The notes: generated from the letters alone by a model not told the origin. A stretch of DNA of 44,239 nucleotides from Bifidobacteriaceae bacterium (GCA_031268215.1 JAIRXP010000044.1:1-44239), one strand, 5' to 3'. Numbered from the stretch's first letter, positions 7,425 to 16,354 are shown. Numbers and translations: made by a program.

Positions 7425-8447
7425 CTACTTGGCACCCGTGATGAGCGACTCCACTCCTTTCTGGGCGGTAGACACATCGTGGTGGCTCCCCTCTGTATAG
7501 GGAATCTCATGCGACTCACCGAAGGTGCCCCTGCGAAGAACACCGCGTTCGAAACCGGTTAGAGGGTCACCGGCGGTGTGCAACGCTTTGATTCTGCCGG
7601 CGGCCTCCTGCACGAAGCCGTTCCAATCGGAGGGAAGTGTTCCGCCGTTTCCTTCGCGGGCGGCGGACTGAAGCCACTCTTTTGAGGTGCCCTCGGCATT
7701 CAGCGTGATGGCTTCGCAACCGGTCGCTACACTTCCGAGAGCCGCCAGCCGTCCGCCGTGCGAATGGCCCACAAACATGAGTTCACTATCATGCCACGCT
7801 TGTTGGACCCTCGACGCCAACTTGATGGCCATCTTGTCCTGGGCCGTCAAGAACACCGAACCCATCACGTTCGTTCCCCAGTCGTTGCCGTCTGCTGTAC
7901 CCGGATAGGCAACAATGACCTGGTTATCCGGGGCCGGCCCAACGTAAATCTCCGCGCTGAACCCAGTTGATCCCCACCCTTCGTCATCCAGCGCGGCCGG
8001 GTCAACACCCATTTCTCTCAGCTCAGCCTCGGTCATGCGACGGTAAGGGGCAGGCGGATCGAGCCCCTCTTGGGCAGCCTCCATAATCTCCAACGCATGG
8101 CCCCAGCGCTCGTATTCCTTTCGCTCGGAGGACCAGCTTGGGCTCTGGTACCAGCCCCAAGTGCTCCGCTCCCCCTGCGATGCCCGCTCTTGGTCATTCG
8201 CCTCTGCCTGCAGGTCTTTACGTGTGGTCCGCAAGATCGCCGACACGAGGGTCAAACGCGCGCTTAGTCCCATGGTCCCGGCCCAGTCTTGTTGAAAGGT
8301 CCTGGCTGACTGACCAAACCACGGCACCACCTTGACTTCCCCGTCCACCTTCTTGCGCGACATCTCAAGGCGCTCGGCCACGTGCTCAAAGGTGCGTGCC
8401 AGATCCCGGAGTTGGTCAACGTCTCCGCCGACAAATCCCGTACTCAT
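7425..8447 (-). CDS. WXG100-lipase fusion, probable type VII secretion substrate
   Basis: A 340-residue protein. Residues 1-90 are a WXG100-type hairpin with WFG at 43-45. The hydrolase domain holds VIVAYPGTADG (177-187), the nucleophile elbow GHSHGG (Ser229), GDPLTGFE (Asp294) and SHHDVS (His322/323), a plausible Ser-Asp-His triad. It is paralogous to the 359-residue fusion at 4136-5215, but the WXG100 halves differ more than the hydrolase cores, which suggests domain shuffling or separate pairing partners. There is no signal peptide, as expected for a WXG100-routed substrate. ATG 8447 has only a poorly placed GAAGGG upstream. Lipase activity is inferred from the triad and fold order. Confidence 0.88.
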   Translation of the reverse strand: MSTGFVGGDVDQLRDLARTFEHVAERLEMSRKKVDGEVKVVPWFGQSARTFQQDWAGTMGLSARLTLVSAILRTTRKDLQAEANDQERASQGERSTWGWYQSPSWSSERKEYERWGHALEIMEAAQEGLDPPAPYRRMTEAELREMGVDPAALDDEGWGSTGFSAEIYVGPAPDNQVIVAYPGTADGNDWGTNVMGSVFLTAQDKMAIKLASRVQQAWHDSELMFVGHSHGGRLAALGSVATGCEAITLNAEGTSKEWLQSAAREGNGGTLPSDWNGFVQEAAGRIKALHTAGDPLTGFERGVLRRGTFGESHEIPYTEGSHHDVSTAQKGVESLITGAK

Positions 8448-8474
8448 TGCGAAGTCACTGCCCTTCTATCAAAC

Positions 8475-8771
8475 CTAATCATTTCTAGTCGAGGTCCTAG
8501 TTTGGAGCCCGGCATGGCGCTGGAGGCGCAACGCCTCGTTCCGCAGCGCAAACGCGGCCTGGGCCATCGCACCCCGGATGGATTCCCAATGCTGGGCCCT
8601 GAACTTGTCCGCGTCGAGTCCTTTCCATTGGGTGGCGCCGACTTTTCGGCGAAGGTTGCCCAGCAGTTCCGTCATAGCGTCGGCCTCTTGATTCAGCTTG
8701 CTCGCGAGTCTCCGCATTTCAATGGGATCCGCTCCGGAGAACCCCTGCGAGAAGCCTGAGAGAGCGGCCAT
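8475..8771 (-). CDS. WXG100 protein (98 residues)
   Basis: A WXG100-family helical hairpin with QWKGLD at the turn. ATG 8771 was chosen because GAGGAGG lies 8 nt upstream; a TTG at 8804 would add 11 residues without such a site. It is a little longer than the first WXG100 protein of the unit and its tail is basic (RLQRHAGLQTRTSTRND). It is separated from that gene by a 114-nt gap holding a strong hairpin, so the two are likely made in unequal amounts. Confidence 0.88.
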   Translation of the reverse strand: MAALSGFSQGFSGADPIEMRRLASKLNQEADAMTELLGNLRRKVGATQWKGLDADKFRAQHWESIRGAMAQAAFALRNEALRLQRHAGLQTRTSTRND

Positions 8772-8837
8772 TTCTGCGTCCTCCTCTACTCTCGTGGCAT
8801 CCAAAGGCGGCGCAAGGCGACATTAGCACCCCGCCAC

Positions 8838-8873
8838 TGGTTTGGGGCGAACCGGTGAGTCCGCCCCAAACCA
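8838..8873 (-). promoter_or_regulatory. 12-bp inverted repeat between two WXG100 genes
   Basis: TGGTTTGGGGCG at 8838-8849 pairs perfectly with CGCCCCAAACCA at 8862-8873 across a 12-nt loop. It begins 13 nt after the stop of the 88-residue WXG100 gene and lies ahead of the 98-residue one. No T-run follows on the minus strand, so it is not a standard intrinsic terminator. It could protect the 3' end of the first message or reduce read-through, giving more of the first WXG100 protein. Confidence 0.75.
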
Positions 8874-8885
8874 CTCACGGCCAGA

Positions 8886-9152
8886 TCAGGCGTTCGAGAC
8901 CGTTTCCTGATCAGCGGCATTCTGGTTGGCGCGCTGCGCGGCGTCCCGCAAGCCTTGAGAGACCTGCTTCAACGCGCTGGTGTACTGTCCGGACCAATCG
9001 CTGCGGAATTTCTCCGAGTCCGGGCCGGTCCATTGCGTGCCACTCAAACGCGATGTGAGCGTGGACAGGATGTTGTCGATGTCACTTGCCTTCTGGTCCA
9101 AGTCCTTCGCGAGTTGACGGACCTGTTCAATATCAAGACCCCAAACGGCCAT
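8886..9152 (-). CDS. WXG100 protein (88 residues), first gene of the cargo unit
   Basis: A classical EsxA-size WXG100 protein: helix, QWTGPD turn (WTG at about 41-43), second helix. It starts MAVWGLDIEQVRQLAKDLDQ. GAAAGGAAAGAAC before the ATG gives a purine-rich ribosome site. It is the first gene of unit C, with the best -10 of the five palindrome promoters upstream and a hairpin just after its stop, so it is probably the most abundant protein of the unit. Its likely role is as a secreted dimer and as the exported partner or signal for the WXG100 fusions downstream. Confidence 0.93.
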   Translation of the reverse strand: MAVWGLDIEQVRQLAKDLDQKASDIDNILSTLTSRLSGTQWTGPDSEKFRSDWSGQYTSALKQVSQGLRDAAQRANQNAADQETVSNA

Positions 9153-9239
9153 TGTTCTTTCCTTTCGTGGATTTCTGTTGTCTTGTCTTCGGTAGACTGT
9201 GGCTCTGGGAACCCGGTCCCCGGAGCCTCCTTCATGATT

Positions 9240-9284
9240 AACATAGAGGCACTCAAATAGGTGTGCAATGGGGAGAACTCCCCG
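9240..9284 (-). promoter_or_regulatory. Palindrome site C with overlapping promoter
   Basis: TGGGGA-GAAC-TCCCCG at 9269-9284 (one mismatch). On the minus strand TTGCAC (9263-9268) follows at the next base, then a 17-bp spacer and TATGTT (9240-9245), a good -10. Transcription would start near 9233, about 80 nt before the first WXG100 gene. The site also marks the end of the unit containing the secretion ATPase. Confidence 0.65.
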
Positions 9285-9308
9285 TGGCCCGCACCTCGCG
9301 TCTGATTT

Positions 9309-12300
9309 CTAAGTCATGGCCACCTGGACCTTTCTGGGCGTACCACCAGTGACTAGGAATCCTCTGCCGGGCGGGAAGTCAACCGTGCGGATTCTGGGTA
9401 GTTGAACACTGAGCAGGGAATCGCCTTCCATATCGGAGGGTATCAGCAACAGGCCACGCCGCCCAGCCTTGAAGGGTTTGGACAAGGTGTAGGCCTGGGA
9501 CCAGGTGGAGGACTCCGTTTCTCCGACTACCAGTTGCTCAGTCCTGGCGGCCACCTTCACCAATGTTTCGAGTGACATCTCCGCCATGGAGTTGGTGAAG
9601 TCCGCCAGCGACTCGATGAAGATCGCACATGCCCGCGGCTGCGTGCCGTCCACATCCAAGGCGGACACCAGTTCATCGGCCATGGCAGTCGCTTGGTCAT
9701 CTCCCCGGGCCACGCTATCCCAAGTTAGGACGGCCTCCAGCGGCGAGCGGCGAGGCGCGAATAGAATCAGCTTCGTAGACGGAGCGGCCCGCCGCAGTGC
9801 TAGCGCCAGTGTGGCTAGCGCGGTGGTGCGTCCGGCGCCGGGTGGCCCGGACACGGCGAAGGCACCCGAAGGGTCAAAGCCAACCGGACCCAGCGATTCG
9901 TCTTCCAGGCCAATCACCGGCCGGCCGGCCGAGTCAAGGGCCGGCAGATCATTCAACGCGACTTGATCCGTCAACCGGGCGACGGGCGGCGCCACGGCTG
10001 GCCCGCGGCGCCGCGCCGCTGCCGCCAGACCCCTAATGGCCCGGCCTTGGACGGCCACGTTTGAATCTCCGCCCAGCACCGCGAATTGGAGTTCGTTGGC
10101 GTCCAGGAGCGCCCGGCCCGGCGGGGAAGAGGCGTCCAGCACATCCTTCGGCTCGTTTAGCATCAGATAGTCGTCTTCGCTGGCCATCCGCAGAACTATG
10201 CGCCGTTGGATGGTGGAGCTGATGGAAGGCGGGATGGCATTGGGCCTGTCGCCGGTCATGACTACGTGTACGCCCAGCGGGCGGCCATCGGCCGCGATCT
10301 GCGCGAAGGTGGTGAACCAAGCGGACAGACCGGTGTATTCGTAGGCCTCGCGGAACGCGGTCATGCCGTCAATCAACAATATGATCCGCGGCTCGTCGGG
10401 TTTACCAGCGAGTTTGCGGTAGTCCACCACGGTGGAGGCGTCCACCCGTCCAAACTCGATGCTGCGCCGGTCCACTATTGCGCGCAGTGTGCGCAACAGG
10501 CGCATTACCCGTTCTTCGTCATCCCCGGAGATTATGGCCCCAACGTGAGGTAAGTCTTCTAGCATCCGCAGCCCGCCGGCGCCAAAGTCCAGTCCATAGA
10601 CAAACACCGGACCGCCATGCCGTGTAGATGCCACGGCCGAAAGCGCGATGGTCCTCAAAGCGGTTGACTTACCGGACCCGCCAGAGCCAATGATCGCCAG
10701 ATTGCCATCCTTGTCTGGTTCGTAGTAGACCACTGGCTGTGATTGATGGTCCGGGTCATCCATCACGCCAAGCAGCAGGTGTTCGTCATCCCGGTACTCG
10801 CTGAATCTGGCGAGTTCATACATCGGTGCCAACGGCTCTAGCCAAGGCTTGCGCGGATTGGGGATGGCGGCGCTCTCCGCTGCTGTCCCAACTACTTCCA
10901 CCACCCGCGCTATGTCATTTGGTCCGGGATCCGCGGTGACCTCCGCGGCCGGATCCTCCGGGGCCTCCCAGGTACCCGCAGTTCCGAAGTCAAGTTCATC
11001 TATGACGACTGGGGCCCGTTCGACTTCTCCCGTGGTCCAGCCGCCAACATAACCGGTCTGGAACGGCGTCACTCGCCCGGGTCCGGTCTTGGCGGCAGCC
11101 CGCCCCGGAATGGAAGGGTCAAAGTGGGCGGCCATTGTCAGTCCCAGCACGTCTTGGGAGTCTGATTCATCAGCCATCCGCAGGGCTATGCGCAGGTTGG
11201 TGTTGGCCCGCAGATTGTCCTTAATGACGCCGGCTGGGCGCTGGGTAGCCAGGATCAAGTGCAGTCCCAACGAGCGCCCCCGCTGAGCGACATCAATCAC
11301 GCCATCGACGAACTCTGGTACTTCCTGGACCAGGGCAGCGAATTCATCCACGATTATCAGCAGCGACGGCGGGCAGGTCGGATCACCAGACCGCTCCAAC
11401 TCCAGCAAATCCTTGGCCTTCTTCCGGTTCAGCAGGTGCTCGCGGTAGCGCAGTTCCGCCCGCAGTGAGGTCAGGGCACGGCGGACCAAGTGCGGCGACA
11501 GGTCAGTTACCAGACCCACGCAGTGGGGCAGCTTGACGCAGTCAGCAAAGGCCGAACCACCTTTGTAGTCAACGAACAAGAACGTCACCCGGTCTGGAGA
11601 GTAGGCCGTGGCCAGGCCCATCACCCAAGCCTGCAGAAACTCCGACTTACCGGCGCCGGTGGTGCCGCCCACCAATGCGTGCGGGCCTTGCGTCCGCAGA
11701 TCCAACGAAAACGAGCCTTCCGCCGATTGCCCAACCAGTGCCCGCAGCCCACCGGCTTTCCGCCGCGCCTGGACAGCAGCGTCCTCGCGGGCATTGATGG
11801 ACAGGGTCTGGCGCCAGCGCTCAATGATGGCGGATTCTGATTGCGCCAATTCCATGCCGGCTAGGTTCAGGTAAGACAACGCCCGCGGCAAGTCAGAATC
11901 ATCTTCCACTGGGGCGCCTGTGTCCACAACCGGTGCCACCTGCCTGGCCAGGGCCATCGCATCGGCGTCCGCGAAGCGCTCGCAGAGCAGCGGGAAGTCC
12001 AGCAATCCCAGCCGGACCTGGCCGCTGGTGCCTTGGTCCAGGTCATCTCCGACCACAATGAAAGTGCGGCAGGCCGCTGGCAGGGCTTCTGGCCTTCCGG
12101 CCACCCACACCAGGTGGACACCAACATCCGGTCCCCGCTCCGCCACGCGATTCAACCGGCCCCGGTCAACCGGGGCGTCATCTGACACCACCAACAGAAC
12201 AGCGGGGACAGTCGGTTCGATTTCCGGAAGCGCCTTGGGGTCAAGCGGCCCACGCAGGGCGGGAAAACGCTCACTGCTGGACCGGCCGGCAGCCCGTTGC

Positions 12301-13766
12301 TCAATCAGTTCTTCCAGCCGGGCCAGCAAACTGGCACCGGCCGCCGGGCCGGTCGCCAGAAGGTCACCCGGCAAGGGGCTGTGCGGGCTGGAAGTGTGCG
12401 GCAGCCATTCCAACCAGTCCCAGGCTTGACGGGCCCGGCGGGACATGATCGCCGCGAAGGCCACTTCCGCCGGCGAATGCAGCGCCGCCAATTGCCACAC
12501 CAGGCCGCGGGCCACTGAATCCGCGGCAGCAATTGGACCGGCCACGCCTATGGACCCACATTCACGCAGGTTGGCGATGATTGGCGCGTGTTCTAGCAGG
12601 GCGCACTTGGCCGCTAGTTCTTCAAGACGGGTCCAGCATTCGGGCGTGGTCTCGTTCTGCGCCGGCAACTCCATTTCGCAAAGCGACGGGCTGGAACCAA
12701 TTCCCAGCCGCACGGCCAGGAAGTCCAGCGATTCGGGGCGGTGGGTCCACATCAGCGGGCCCAGTCCGGCGCAAGCCTGAGTGCATTCCGCCACCGATGG
12801 CGCCCGCGAAAGACGCACCGACCGCTCCAAAGCATGAAGGCGGTCAATCTTCTCATCGGTGGCCGCGGCCGCCTCATTGAACTGTTTCAGAGCGGCCTTG
12901 AATTCCCGCCGCCCAGTGATGAGCTGGTCCACATATGTCCCGATCATCAGGATCGGACTCAGCGCCACGAACACCACAGACATGATGGACTTGGTGAACA
13001 GGTACATGACCACGCCCATGATCAGCGGCGCGGCCATCGCCAAATAGGGGAAGCGGACTGGCCGGGCCTTGGACGGCGGTTTCGGGGTAGCGATCTTGCG
13101 CTCCTCAAAACGGGCCACAACCCTGGGACTGCGGTTGAATTCCACGACGGGTCCCAGCGCCACCAAGTCCGATGCTTGCCTCAACGGCGTGATGCTAATC
13201 ACCGTGTCACCCAGCAAGATCTGGTCGGTTGGCCCCGCCACCACCCGCGTCACATGCTGGCCGCCCAGAATGATGCCGTTGGCGGAGTTCAGATCAACCA
13301 CTTCGACAACGGCGCCTACCACGATCCGGGCATGGCGGCCGGAGACCATCCGGTCCGTCAAGAGAACGTCCGAATCAGCGGCCCGCCCCAAGTAACTGGT
13401 CCCTACGGGCAACTGGAATTCCCGGCCCGCATCCGGCCCGGACAGCACTCTGACCAGCGCGGCCGCCGGCCCCCGAGCCGCGGCGGCGGCGGTGTAAGCG
13501 GCCGTCTCTGTGACCAGATCAACAATCGCGCCGGACCGCAGGGACACATCCTGAAGTTGTGAATCCGGCGGCAAGATGGCGGTCTGGCCGGTCATGGATT
13601 GCCGTGCCCGCACGGTCAGTTGACCAGCCCCGGATTGACCGGCTCGCTCTGGGTCATTGCTGAACAGCGCCGCCGCCACATCCCCGACTGTGGCTGTTGG
13701 GTCGGCGGTGACACGCACATTCGCGTGCCGGCCCTCGGACCGGACCAGGGTCAACTTCAGGTGCAT
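9309..13766 (-). CDS. eccC: Type VII secretion FtsK/SpoIIIE ATPase (EccC/EssC class) with N-terminal FHA domain
   Basis: A 1485-residue motor of a type VII secretion system. Residues 1-87 look like a ubiquitin-like YukD/EccD-type domain. An FHA domain follows at about 104-195 (GR 127-128, SGRH 142-145, NSANG 160-164). Two membrane segments lie at about 240-258 and 261-279. Three ATPase domains come next. D1 has GGTTGAGKS (Lys707) and VDEF (Asp807-Glu808). D2 has GSGGSGKST (Lys1033) and LLIDG, so its Walker B lacks the Glu. D3 has GPPGAGRT with Arg1313 in place of Lys. A single intact site in D1 fits what is known for EccC, where D2 and D3 serve regulation and substrate binding. The FHA domain ties it to the kinases of the locus. 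It is the last gene of unit D, one base after the preceding stop. Confidence 0.95.
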   Translation of the reverse strand: MHLKLTLVRSEGRHANVRVTADPTATVGDVAAALFSNDPERAGQSGAGQLTVRARQSMTGQTAILPPDSQLQDVSLRSGAIVDLVTETAAYTAAAAARGPAAALVRVLSGPDAGREFQLPVGTSYLGRAADSDVLLTDRMVSGRHARIVVGAVVEVVDLNSANGIILGGQHVTRVVAGPTDQILLGDTVISITPLRQASDLVALGPVVEFNRSPRVVARFEERKIATPKPPSKARPVRFPYLAMAAPLIMGVVMYLFTKSIMSVVFVALSPILMIGTYVDQLITGRREFKAALKQFNEAAAATDEKIDRLHALERSVRLSRAPSVAECTQACAGLGPLMWTHRPESLDFLAVRLGIGSSPSLCEMELPAQNETTPECWTRLEELAAKCALLEHAPIIANLRECGSIGVAGPIAAADSVARGLVWQLAALHSPAEVAFAAIMSRRARQAWDWLEWLPHTSSPHSPLPGDLLATGPAAGASLLARLEELIEQRAAGRSSSERFPALRGPLDPKALPEIEPTVPAVLLVVSDDAPVDRGRLNRVAERGPDVGVHLVWVAGRPEALPAACRTFIVVGDDLDQGTSGQVRLGLLDFPLLCERFADADAMALARQVAPVVDTGAPVEDDSDLPRALSYLNLAGMELAQSESAIIERWRQTLSINAREDAAVQARRKAGGLRALVGQSAEGSFSLDLRTQGPHALVGGTTGAGKSEFLQAWVMGLATAYSPDRVTFLFVDYKGGSAFADCVKLPHCVGLVTDLSPHLVRRALTSLRAELRYREHLLNRKKAKDLLELERSGDPTCPPSLLIIVDEFAALVQEVPEFVDGVIDVAQRGRSLGLHLILATQRPAGVIKDNLRANTNLRIALRMADESDSQDVLGLTMAAHFDPSIPGRAAAKTGPGRVTPFQTGYVGGWTTGEVERAPVVIDELDFGTAGTWEAPEDPAAEVTADPGPNDIARVVEVVGTAAESAAIPNPRKPWLEPLAPMYELARFSEYRDDEHLLLGVMDDPDHQSQPVVYYEPDKDGNLAIIGSGGSGKSTALRTIALSAVASTRHGGPVFVYGLDFGAGGLRMLEDLPHVGAIISGDDEERVMRLLRTLRAIVDRRSIEFGRVDASTVVDYRKLAGKPDEPRIILLIDGMTAFREAYEYTGLSAWFTTFAQIAADGRPLGVHVVMTGDRPNAIPPSISSTIQRRIVLRMASEDDYLMLNEPKDVLDASSPPGRALLDANELQFAVLGGDSNVAVQGRAIRGLAAAARRRGPAVAPPVARLTDQVALNDLPALDSAGRPVIGLEDESLGPVGFDPSGAFAVSGPPGAGRTTALATLALALRRAAPSTKLILFAPRRSPLEAVLTWDSVARGDDQATAMADELVSALDVDGTQPRACAIFIESLADFTNSMAEMSLETLVKVAARTEQLVVGETESSTWSQAYTLSKPFKAGRRGLLLIPSDMEGDSLLSVQLPRIRTVDFPPGRGFLVTGGTPRKVQVAMT

Positions 13767-13767
13767 T

Positions 13768-14577
13768 TCAGTCCACCTGTCCTGGCGGCAGTTCCAATAG
13801 TTGCAGATCGACCGGCGTGACTAGGCCGGTGGACACCGCGTATTCGACCAGCCGAGCCCGGCGTTGAGTGGCTAAAGCCCCAGGTCCGCCACGCAGTCCG
13901 TCCACCCCAAACCGGTCCAGTTTGTCGCAAACATTGTCGAGTTTGCGGTTGAATTTGGTCAGAGTCCACCCGAGCCGGGTCGCGGCACTGGCGTTTGGCA
14001 AAATCTGTGTCACGCCACTGGTTTGGTGGCGCAGCAGCGGTTCAGCCAGCGCCACGATCAGCTGCCGTTGCGATTCCGTCAACGTTATTGAGCCCCGCGT
14101 GGTCACGCCGGATGTGGCTGGATTGCCTGTCCAGTCGCGCCAAATTGGCTGGTCATTCCAGACCGTGACTGAATAGGTGCATGGGCCGGCGGTGAATACC
14201 ACCAGGGTGCGGTGAAAGATCAGGGGCATATGCGCACCTGGCCGCAGCCAAGCCTGCATACCGGATTCGGAATCTGACAAAGTGGCCGCGATCCGGCTGC
14301 CAACATTCGACAGCCACCAGAACTGGCGGTCGCGGTCAATCTGGAGAACGCGCCGGTGAAGGTAAGGATTGTCATCGACCACTAAGTCACCCTCCCGGCC
14401 AATCTGGAAAGGACGGTCAACAGGCAGAGTAAAGCGTTCACCGTCGTATTCGACTATGGCGGCGGAAGCCCCTTCCGTTGCCTCAATTCCGCCAATCCCG
14501 CCAGCTTCGCCAGTCCCACCAGCGCCGCTGGTCCCGCCAGCCCCACCGGTCGCGTCAGCTGATAGCGCGTCGCCCAT
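13768..14577 (-). CDS. FHA-like protein with C-terminal helix-turn-helix
   Basis: A 269-residue protein. A Gly/Ala-rich N-terminus precedes an FHA-like beta domain (about 45-135) with GREG at 60-63. The usual Ser-x-x-His is replaced by YLHRR and the Asn-x-x-Gly loop by NVGSR, so phospho-Thr binding may be weak or lost. The C-terminal 110 residues (TESQRQLIVALAEPLLR, ATRLGWTLTKFNRKLDNVCDKL) look like a winged helix or helix-turn-helix. ATG 14577 was chosen because GGAG lies 6 nt before it; a TTG at 14589 is weaker. It sits immediately before the secretion ATPase, and two 17-bp direct repeats lie just upstream. It is the only visible DNA-binding candidate among the locus proteins, hence a candidate regulator. 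Confidence 0.8.
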   Translation of the reverse strand: MGDALSADATGGAGGTSGAGGTGEAGGIGGIEATEGASAAIVEYDGERFTLPVDRPFQIGREGDLVVDDNPYLHRRVLQIDRDRQFWWLSNVGSRIAATLSDSESGMQAWLRPGAHMPLIFHRTLVVFTAGPCTYSVTVWNDQPIWRDWTGNPATSGVTTRGSITLTESQRQLIVALAEPLLRHQTSGVTQILPNASAATRLGWTLTKFNRKLDNVCDKLDRFGVDGLRGGPGALATQRRARLVEYAVSTGLVTPVDLQLLELPPGQVD

Positions 14578-14600
14578 TTGGTTCTCCAATCCTCTGTCCG

Positions 14601-14634
14601 GCGCAAACCCTTATCCAGCGCAAACCCTTATCAA
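14601..14634 (-). repeat. 17-bp tandem direct repeat in a 67-nt gap
   Basis: GCGCAAACCCTTATC occurs at 14601-14615 and again at 14618-14632, a 17-bp period. It lies between the kinase stop and the start of the FHA-like/helix-turn-helix gene. Direct repeats at a gene's own 5' end often bind that gene's regulator; here that is only an inference. Confidence 0.8.
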
Positions 14635-14644
14635 CCACAAGCGC

Positions 14645-16354
14645 TCATCCAACACAGGCCCGGGCCGGATTCCGCGACATCCGGCCGCCCTGGCGGACAA
14701 CGAACACCTCAACGCATGTCTTCCCGTCAGCATTAGCCGGCACCGTGACCTGTGGTTTGTCCACCAAGGAAACAGCGCCGGCCTCGCCCACGGAATTGAG
14801 CAAGGCCCAGCCGTATTTGTCCCCGGCCGCGGGGTCCGGGTTATCCCATTCGAACACCGCCTCCTCCTCCACCATGTGGCCCTTCAAGTCGTGCGGATCC
14901 GGCGCGTCGGATATCCCGGCGTTCTGAGCTACCGGCAGTTTGGAGGAGGGCCCGGTTGTCGCCTCGGGGTCACCCGAACTGAGCGCGAACCAGGCGATCG
15001 CGACCAGCGCCGCAACGCCTAGTCCAGCGCCGATCCATATGCCCAGCCGCTTTTTGCGAGTCTCATCTGGCGCCAGCGCCGCGCCTGGGGTCTCCACCAG
15101 CGGCCGTGCCAACGGCGGAGCCGTCAACCCAGGCATGGGACTGGGGGCCGGGCCGCGCATCACGGTCCGTTCCACCTCGCCGCTGCCGCCTATTGGGTGA
15201 CGGGTCCATTCGGGCATGGTTTCGGGTATCGGAACGCCAGGCACGGACGATGCCGTGTGCGGACTTGGCAGCACACCTGGCGGGAAGTATTGGGGAGCCT
15301 GAGGAACCTGAGGAACCACGCCCTGAAATGTCTGGGCTCCCTGAGAGCCTTGGGCGGCGCCCGGCCCTGGGGCAGTCTGACCGCTCGCCGGTCCCTCAGG
15401 ATCAATTCGCAGGGGACTGCGCAACCTGGTGGCGGGAGCGTCATCGTCTTCTTCCGGCAGTTCTGGTGGTGGTTCGGGGCCGTCGCCTTCTACCACCAGG
15501 CGGGTCGGCTGGAACCGCAGTTCGGCCTGGATGCCCTGCAAGGCCCGCCCAAAGGCGAGCGCCGTGGCATAGCGCGCGAAGGGATCTTTCGCCATGGCCG
15601 TGGCCAGCACTTGGTCAAGTGACGCGGGAGCATCGGCCCGGCCAAGAGGCGTCAGCGGAACACGCTGGATCCGGTCCATCTGGGCAGCGGACTTGTTGTT
15701 GGCGCCGGGCACCTCGAATGGGGCGCGCCGGGCCAGCAGAGAGTAAACGGTAGCGGCCAGGCCCCAGACGTCGGATTGCGGTCCGGCCCACGGCGGCGAG
15801 CCGAACGCCTCTGGCGGCGACCATGGCACTGACAGTCCTTCGGCTGAGCTATCGCCAGCGGCGAGGTTCACTGCGATTCCGAAATCCGTCAACGCCGGCG
15901 TGTCGTATTGCGTGACCAGGATGTTGGCTGGCTTGATGTCGCGGTGGAAAATCCCTGCCCGGTGGGCGGTTTCGACGGCGCCGGCTATCTGGACCCCAAT
16001 GGCCAGTACTTCTTCAACGGACCGTTTGACGGTCCGAAAGTTGACGTTCAGTGAGGGTTTGGGGCAATACTCCATGGCCAGATAGGGCCGGCCGTCATCC
16101 GACAGCCCGGATCCGTAGACGGTCACGATGTGCGGATGGGATGACAGTTCCGCCATCGCGTCCGCCTCGGCGTTGAGGCGTTCGATAGCGCCCAGGCCAA
16201 TCACTTCCGCCAGCAGGACCTTCAGTGCTACCCGCCGGCGCGGGGCGCGCTGTTGGTAAAGGAACACATCCGCGAACCCTCCCTGTCCCAGCAACCGGAT
16301 CGGCTCGAATCCTTGGACGGCCGGTGGGGCCGATGCCGCCCGGGCCGGACTCAC
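14645..16354 (-). CDS. Membrane Ser/Thr protein kinase (second kinase of the locus)
   Basis: A 569-residue Hanks-type kinase. It has a Gly-rich loop GQGGFADV (23-30), Lys45, HRDIKPAN with Asp139 and Asn144, DFG at 157-159, and an activation segment ending SPPE where APE is usual. The kinase domain ends near 275. A long Pro-rich linker carries candidate phospho-sites ATRLRSP and ERTVMRG. A membrane span (KKRLGIWIGAGLGVAALVA, continuing) is followed by a small extracellular domain. This is the PknB-like layout without PASTA repeats, so the outer domain is probably a sensor or scaffold contact. GTG start with GTGA overlap with the FHA gene before it. Likely substrates are the FHA and Thr-motif proteins of the locus. 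Confidence 0.93.
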   Translation of the reverse strand: MSPARAASAPPAVQGFEPIRLLGQGGFADVFLYQQRAPRRRVALKVLLAEVIGLGAIERLNAEADAMAELSSHPHIVTVYGSGLSDDGRPYLAMEYCPKPSLNVNFRTVKRSVEEVLAIGVQIAGAVETAHRAGIFHRDIKPANILVTQYDTPALTDFGIAVNLAAGDSSAEGLSVPWSPPEAFGSPPWAGPQSDVWGLAATVYSLLARRAPFEVPGANNKSAAQMDRIQRVPLTPLGRADAPASLDQVLATAMAKDPFARYATALAFGRALQGIQAELRFQPTRLVVEGDGPEPPPELPEEDDDAPATRLRSPLRIDPEGPASGQTAPGPGAAQGSQGAQTFQGVVPQVPQAPQYFPPGVLPSPHTASSVPGVPIPETMPEWTRHPIGGSGEVERTVMRGPAPSPMPGLTAPPLARPLVETPGAALAPDETRKKRLGIWIGAGLGVAALVAIAWFALSSGDPEATTGPSSKLPVAQNAGISDAPDPHDLKGHMVEEEAVFEWDNPDPAAGDKYGWALLNSVGEAGAVSLVDKPQVTVPANADGKTCVEVFVVRQGGRMSRNPARACVG

